Positions 6,579 to 10,580 of a stretch of DNA of 10,580 nucleotides are shown here, in pieces. Source of the DNA: Methanobacteriota archaeon (lineage in GTDB: Archaea; Halobacteriota; Bog-38; Methanoflorentales; Methanoflorentaceae); assembly GCA_028679495.1 (NCBI GenBank), contig JAJRBK010000148.1:1-10580 (forward strand), given 5' to 3'. Made by a program: the position numbers and the translations under genes. The notes under the pieces were generated by a model. The model searched no databases. It was not told the DNA's origin and saw nothing but the letters and a program-made list of their open reading frames with translations. Numbering within the stretch: the stretch's first letter is position 1; each line of letters begins with the position of its first letter.

Positions 6579-7874
6579 TTAGTCCGGCTTACTACGTGAG
6601 TGCATAACAACGTACGCTATCACAATTATCGCAATAAGTGCAGTTCCGATGCTAAACCCTAGCATTCCAGAAACAAGCCTTTCCATAGGTAAGCCCGTTA
6701 CCACGCTGACTGCTGCAACAGACGAAGGCGTATCTTGTGCAGGTGACGTCGTAGCGCGTGCAGGCAATGTAGCGAGGCTATGAGTGCCTATCGGTTCGTA
6801 GCTTTCAAACGGTCGTATGAGCGGGTATGTATCTCCGTATGCGGAAGGTGTGCTACCGATCCCTGTGCCGCTTATATCACTGCCTTCGTAATCTGAGTAA
6901 TGATTGCCCATGTAGCCCTGGTGTGTAACGTCGTTGTACGTGTACGTCAGCTTCTCAGGAGAGCTCCACAACGCACTCTGACCGTCGCTCACTGGAATGG
7001 ACTGATTGACAAAGTCGTTGAGATAAACACGTGTATTATTTGACGCTAACAGGATGCCGAGCTGTCCGAACGATGGGGCAGCAGGAGGATAATCCAACTC
7101 CTTTCCCGGCTGGCCATTACTGCTGATGGTATTGTAGGTCAGCGTGTTATTGTCTGAGTCCCGAAGACGCACGCCAATCTGCTCGTTTGAGCGTATCACG
7201 TTTTTGGAAATCGTGTTATCGGATGACTTAAACAGAGAGATACCGAAAATGTGATTAGCGCTGCAATTGTTGTCCGTGATCGTATTCCCATTTGAATAAA
7301 ACAAGTAGAGGCCGTCACCCAACGCGTCCTTTGTCCCTCGCTCATTTGTCGCAACATTACCTGATATGATGTTGTGCGATGCGCCATCACAGTACACCCC
7401 ATAACCGTTACCGGCAAGGTTGCTGTCACGCACCTCGCTATTCGTTGCTCCTTCTAGGTAGACCGCCCGCTCGTTGCTGTAGGAGAGGATAGTAGTAACC
7501 ACACACCCCGACGTGTGATCGATATGCACGCCCGAAGCGTTACTTGCGCCTGTGATCGTTAGGCCCGCTATATGGACATCCCTCCCTTGCACCCTAAAAA
7601 CATCCTTGTTCTGATCTGCGGCTTTTATAGTTGGGGGACTGTCTGCACGCAGGGCTGTGATGGTAAGTGACTTCGCCACTATAACGTTTTCAGTATACGT
7701 GCCGGGGCCAATAGTAATCGTATCGCCGGGTTGGGCGGCATTCACTGCTTCAGTGATCGTCTTATATTGTTCAGAGGGACCGACGGTGAGAGATGCTGCG
7801 CTTGCCGGCACCGTTAGAACTACGAAAGAGAAGAGGAGTAAGAACCCTACGCCGAGAGCTGAGGATCTATGCAC
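6579..7874 (-). CDS. Secreted NosD-like right-handed beta-helix surface protein with C-terminal anchor
   Basis: 431 residues. Signal peptide 1-26 (hydrophobic core, then PASA before ASLTV). Residues 28-70 carry the usual opening of these proteins, ending QPGDTITIGPGTYTENVIV. From about 70 to 290 imperfect 22-24-residue beta-helix turns with N-T-I and S-x-N motifs (NIISGN, NTITDN, NTISKN, NTLTYN) identify a NosD/CASH-type parallel beta-helix (pectin-lyase-like fold). Residues 300-358 form the ALWSSPEKLTYTYN...YMGNHYSDYEGSD...GIGSTPSAYGDTYPL module that often ends NosD repeats in methanogen surface proteins. Residues about 402-424 are a TM anchor with a short basic tail (HSRSKPD). The GTG start at 7874 is set by its ribosome site. 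Likely role: carbohydrate binding or modification, or envelope structure. No nos gene is nearby, so a role in nitrous oxide reduction is unlikely. Confidence 0.85.
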   Translation of the reverse strand: MHRSSALGVGFLLLFSFVVLTVPASAASLTVGPSEQYKTITEAVNAAQPGDTITIGPGTYTENVIVAKSLTITALRADSPPTIKAADQNKDVFRVQGRDVHIAGLTITGASNASGVHIDHTSGCVVTTILSYSNERAVYLEGATNSEVRDSNLAGNGYGVYCDGASHNIISGNVATNERGTKDALGDGLYLFYSNGNTITDNNCSANHIFGISLFKSSDNTISKNVIRSNEQIGVRLRDSDNNTLTYNTISSNGQPGKELDYPPAAPSFGQLGILLASNNTRVYLNDFVNQSIPVSDGQSALWSSPEKLTYTYNDVTHQGYMGNHYSDYEGSDISGTGIGSTPSAYGDTYPLIRPFESYEPIGTHSLATLPARATTSPAQDTPSSVAAVSVVTGLPMERLVSGMLGFSIGTALIAIIVIAYVVMHSRSKPD

Positions 7875-7877
7875 TAA

Positions 7878-7883
7878 ATCACC
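7878..7883 (-). promoter_or_regulatory. Shine-Dalgarno deciding a GTG start
   Basis: GGTGAT on the minus strand, complementary to the 16S rRNA 3' end, lies 3 nt before the GTG at 7874. No alternative start keeps the signal peptide complete. Confidence 0.65.
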
Positions 7884-7912
7884 GGCACGCTACCTCACAC
7901 GTGCGCTACGTG

Positions 7913-7920
7913 TATAAATA
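7913..7920 (-). promoter_or_regulatory. TATA box of the NosD-like gene
   Basis: TATTTATA on the minus strand, preceded by a purine-rich GAAATAAG resembling a BRE. It lies 38 nt before the GTG start, giving a predicted start site near 7890 and a leader of about 16 nt that just contains the ribosome site. The rest of the gap up to 8152 is non-coding; I see only a 5-base TGCCC/GGGCA inverted pair (7981-8004) in it. Confidence 0.6.
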
Positions 7921-8152
7921 CTTATTTCGTTTGATATCTTGTATTTTTTCGTTATTTTATTGGTTTTTCAGTGATATCTGTGCCCAAAAGCCTAGAAACG
8001 GGCATATTTCCCTCACTTGGCCCACTTCATGTGGCACGTCTGCGCTAAAGGGTGGTGCTTATAAAGAAGCCTCCGAATAGCGCAGCAAAATCCTTAGTTC
8101 TCTGTTTTAGAATTCCTGCAGTGTGTTTGTAATCGTTCGTTCGTCTGAGCAA

Positions 8153-9355
8153 TCAGAGCAGGTGACGTAGCATCAACATGAGTCGGGGATCCCGCTTTAA
8201 TAAGCGCTTCGTAAGACCCCTCACGTTGAGCTCCTCAGGTCGTACATCGCAAAAAACTCGTCCGATCCTGTTCAGCTCCTCATCAGACAAGTTGATGATG
8301 GCTTCTTTGATTTTGTAACTCCTTTTATTTGATTTCCCAAACCGCGCATTCCACGCGGTTTCATACTCGCGGAGCACGTGTGTTGACACATCATTTTGCC
8401 GTACAGCCTTGCACGCAACGGTTCCAGCTATCGTTCCTCCTTCGAGCGCAGGGATAACGCCGCCACCCGTCACCGGTTGCGTGTGACGTGCTGCATCGCC
8501 CACAAGCATCAGTCCATCACGCACGATCGTTGCGAGCCCCTCGCTTACTGGCGCGCCCCCCACCATAAGTTCGAGCGGCTGACCATCCGGAAAGTGACGT
8601 TTCATAAAGTCTTTAAGGTACTCTATGGGCTTTTTAGCGTCTGCTTTGGTTCCAAGCACCCCCAAGCCGATGTTCGCCGACCCGTCTCCTTTGGGAAATG
8701 CCCACGCGTACCCGCTTGGCGCCTCAGAGCCAAAATAAAAATCAAGCGTATCGTCTGGCATCTCAACGTTTGCTGCGTGGTACTGGGCACACGTTTCGAT
8801 GTCCTTGAGCCGTAGAGTCGTATTGATACCCCCCCACCGACCGACCTGTGACTCGACGCCATCTGCGCCGATGGTCAACTTTGAGTGAACCTCGAACTCG
8901 TCGCCACGCCGCTTGAACCGGACGCCCCGTACCACGCTGTCGTCCCTTATGAGGCCCGTCGCGCGGGTATGCGTTACAACGTCAACCCCTGCTCGTGCCG
9001 CGTCCTTAGCGAGCTGTCGATCGAAGAGCTTACGCTCGAGAACAAGACCAAGAGGTTCTTCTACACCGAGCATCTCCCCCGATATGGTGACAGCGGTGCC
9101 ATCAGGGGTGATACATCGGAACGCACGTACTTCACTCGCGATCCATTTCGGGTCAGGCTTCACGTAGTGTGCGAATGATTCGTGAAAGACGCTAGGCGTT
9201 TTTACAAGCGGAACCCCTTCTGCACATCGCACCGGCTCTCCTATCTCCTGTCGTTTCTCGACCAGCAGCACGTCGCACTCCTTTGCAGCGATTCGTGCCG
9301 CCGTCGAGCCTGCGGGTCCCGCTCCCACGACGATGACATCATACTCCGCCCTCAT
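8153..9355 (-). CDS. Geranylgeranyl reductase family flavoprotein (digeranylgeranylglycerophospholipid reductase-like)
   Basis: 400 residues, the usual length. FAD-dependent enzyme that saturates the isoprenoid chains of archaeal membrane lipids, acting at the membrane. Visible motifs: the N-terminal FAD-binding GAGPAG (residues 11-16), VEKR (32-35), the family's PxxCxxG motif as PVRCAEG (C44), GADGVES (163-169), the substrate-site YxWxFP in PSGYAWAFP (213-221), and the second FAD motif GDAARHTQPVTGGG (286-299). No ferredoxin-like domain is fused. The ATG at 9355 is chosen because it begins directly before the Rossmann strand and has AAGGA upstream; a longer reading from 9526 only shadows the upstream gene. 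It starts 8 nt after the stop of the ABC-2 permease, so the two are probably cotranscribed. Menaquinone side-chain reduction is an alternative role within the family. Confidence 0.9.
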   Translation of the reverse strand: MRAEYDVIVVGAGPAGSTAARIAAKECDVLLVEKRQEIGEPVRCAEGVPLVKTPSVFHESFAHYVKPDPKWIASEVRAFRCITPDGTAVTISGEMLGVEEPLGLVLERKLFDRQLAKDAARAGVDVVTHTRATGLIRDDSVVRGVRFKRRGDEFEVHSKLTIGADGVESQVGRWGGINTTLRLKDIETCAQYHAANVEMPDDTLDFYFGSEAPSGYAWAFPKGDGSANIGLGVLGTKADAKKPIEYLKDFMKRHFPDGQPLELMVGGAPVSEGLATIVRDGLMLVGDAARHTQPVTGGGVIPALEGGTIAGTVACKAVRQNDVSTHVLREYETAWNARFGKSNKRSYKIKEAIINLSDEELNRIGRVFCDVRPEELNVRGLTKRLLKRDPRLMLMLRHLL

Positions 9356-9363
9356 GCTTTTCC

Positions 9364-10580
9364 TTACTTCTTGGCTCGTAGCCGGACGCGCGAGTACGTC
9401 ACGACACCTGCGACAAACAGTATCGCCGTCAAGACGATGAGCCACGTCATCTCGAAGACGACGTCCGCGCTCAGCCCACTGCCGTAGGTGAGCACGGATC
9501 GAAGGGCGTTGATGGCGTGGGTCCACGGGAGGATGTCGTACAGCACGTAGGTACGGCCTGCAAATTCGCCGATCTCTTGTCGCGGTAGGGGGATGAACGC
9601 CCCCGCCAGAAAGCCGATCGGCGTCGAGAGCATCATGCTCACGCCCATCGCTTGATGTTCGGTGTTTGCGAAAGAGCTGAGTATCAATGCGAGAGCAATG
9701 GAGGCCATCGCGGCGATTATACCTATCAGTATAGCAAGACCGAGTGTACCGAAATCACCCTGGTACTTGTATCCGAGCGCTATGGCAAACCCGATAAGGA
9801 GGAGGACCTGCACTACTGTAATTAACGTCCACGTGATGAACGTCCCAAAGAGGAGATCAAATGCCTTCACTCTCGAGAGCTTCAGCCGGTCCAGTAATCC
9901 TGTTTCGACGTCTTTTACGAGAGAAGCGGTAACAAGGGCGACTTGTAATAATAAGGCGAAGACGATGAGCCCCGGCACCATGTAATCGAACAGTGAAAAT
10001 GACTGTGTCCCAGCGATAGAGCGCGTCTGAACGGGGAGATTATCTGCGAACGTGCTGTTGCCTGTTCCAGGCGCAGCTTGTGCTGTGGCGCTCGCTTGTA
10101 CACTGTTCTTGAAGTTATCAAAGATGGCGGTGACAAGAGCTTGCGAGGTGGCAAAATTTACAAAACCAGTATCACCTTCAATTATAAGCGTGGCAGTTGT
10201 GTTCCCTGCCTCGGGCAGCTTCACGTTGGCCCCGGCCATGCTGACCGAGGGAGTGGGAGTGACAAAAACCCCGAGCTGAGGGTCGAACACAGGGGAGGGA
10301 TTGGCGTTGCTAGCGATCGTCTGCTGGCCCACCGATGATGTGATGGCAGCCCGCGTCGTGTTGTTGACCATGGTGAGGAACCCGCTTGAGAAGTTCTCGG
10401 GAATGATGACGAGGGCGTCGATGCTCCTGCTCTTTAGGAGGTCGTTCGCCTTTTCCTCGCTGACGTTAGTGAGCTGAAAGTAGTGTGTCGTGCTGTTCTC
10501 GGCGGTGGCGTTCGCGAGCACGCCGGTAAAGCTGGCCCCGTAGTTGGCGTACCTCGTGGTGTTGTTGTCGACAAGCGTGA
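9364..10580 (-). CDS. ABC-2 type transporter permease (N-terminus off right edge)
   Basis: About 404 residues are visible, open to the right edge; the frame continues upstream of the GTG at 10521 with VDNNTTRYANYGASFTG, so the true start lies outside. The visible part begins in the large extracytoplasmic domain typical of ABC-2 exporters (LTNVSEEKANDLLKSRSIDALVIIPENFS), with many Asn-x-Thr/Ser sites, then five to six membrane helices starting at DYMVPGLIVFALLLQVALVT, the cytoplasmic loop VKDVETGLLDRLKLSRVKAF, a GAFIPLP motif and the closing ILPWTHAINALRSVL helix, ending RLRAKK. This matches the DrrB/YhgE-like ABC2_membrane_3 architecture. A cognate ATPase would be expected upstream, outside the window. 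The substrate is unknown; linkage to a lipid reductase suggests lipid, drug or envelope export, as inference. Confidence 0.9.
   Translation of the reverse strand, partial: TLVDNNTTRYANYGASFTGVLANATAENSTTHYFQLTNVSEEKANDLLKSRSIDALVIIPENFSSGFLTMVNNTTRAAITSSVGQQTIASNANPSPVFDPQLGVFVTPTPSVSMAGANVKLPEAGNTTATLIIEGDTGFVNFATSQALVTAIFDNFKNSVQASATAQAAPGTGNSTFADNLPVQTRSIAGTQSFSLFDYMVPGLIVFALLLQVALVTASLVKDVETGLLDRLKLSRVKAFDLLFGTFITWTLITVVQVLLLIGFAIALGYKYQGDFGTLGLAILIGIIAAMASIALALILSSFANTEHQAMGVSMMLSTPIGFLAGAFIPLPRQEIGEFAGRTYVLYDILPWTHAINALRSVLTYGSGLSADVVFEMTWLIVLTAILFVAGVVTYSRVRLRAKK

Noticed and set aside
7190..7600. Nucleotide tandem repeat in the NosD-like gene
   Set aside because: The repetition is at the protein level (beta-helix turns) and too diverged in DNA to call a DNA repeat.
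7875..8152. Possible RNA gene or CRISPR in the gap before the NosD-like gene
   Set aside because: No tRNA-like fold, no spaced direct repeats and no strong hairpin were found; only the promoter elements are supportable.
9356..9526. Longer N-terminus for the geranylgeranyl reductase
   Set aside because: The extra 57 residues overlap the permease gene out of frame and have no family similarity; the ATG at 9355 sits just before the FAD motif.

Overview
The window looks like chromosomal DNA of a methanogen-like euryarchaeon (Methanomicrobia in the broad sense; lineage unresolved). Supporting this are TTTAAATA-type archaeal TATA boxes upstream of genes, good Shine-Dalgarno sites including ones serving TTG and GTG starts, a geranylgeranyl reductase of the archaeal lipid type, a secreted NosD-type beta-helix protein with a C-terminal module common in methanogen surface proteins, and membrane subunits of a complex I-like/group 4 hydrogenase-like machine. 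There are no rRNA, tRNA, CRISPR or insertion-sequence signatures.

Left part (1-3771, minus strand): three tightly linked genes for proton-channel membrane subunits, transcribed leftwards in the order NuoL/HyfB-type antiporter, HyfE-type subunit (overlapping the NuoL stop as TAATG), HyfF/NuoM-type antiporter. The last runs off the left edge. No catalytic (NiFe, NuoB/C/D, Fpo) subunit is visible, so the electron donor cannot be named. A divergent intergenic region (3772-4081) holds two inverted repeats, a T8 run and an AT-rich promoter zone.

Middle part (4082-7874): a plus-strand secreted protein with a GHL15-like putative glycoside hydrolase domain, a long Thr/Pro/Lys linker and a C-terminal membrane anchor; then a 0.9-kb zone with a small orphan ORF (5794-6174, possibly tail-tube-like) and a broken membrane-protein fragment (6379-6546); then, convergent on the minus strand, the NosD-like surface protein with its own TATA box and ribosome binding site.

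Right part (8153-10580, minus strand): an ABC-2 type permease (N-terminus off the right edge) followed 8 nt later by the geranylgeranyl reductase, probably one transcription unit.

The common theme is the cell envelope: ion-translocating membrane subunits, two anchored or secreted surface proteins that may act on or bind polysaccharide, a lipid-saturating enzyme and an exporter. I see no clearly new multi-gene defence or mobile system. The most unusual items are the HyfB-HyfE-HyfF order without intervening HyfC/HyfD, the sortase-like tail of the putative hydrolase, the orphan small ORF next to gene debris, the inverted repeats in the divergent promoter region, and a marked excess of the palindrome CGATCG (19 copies counted by eye).
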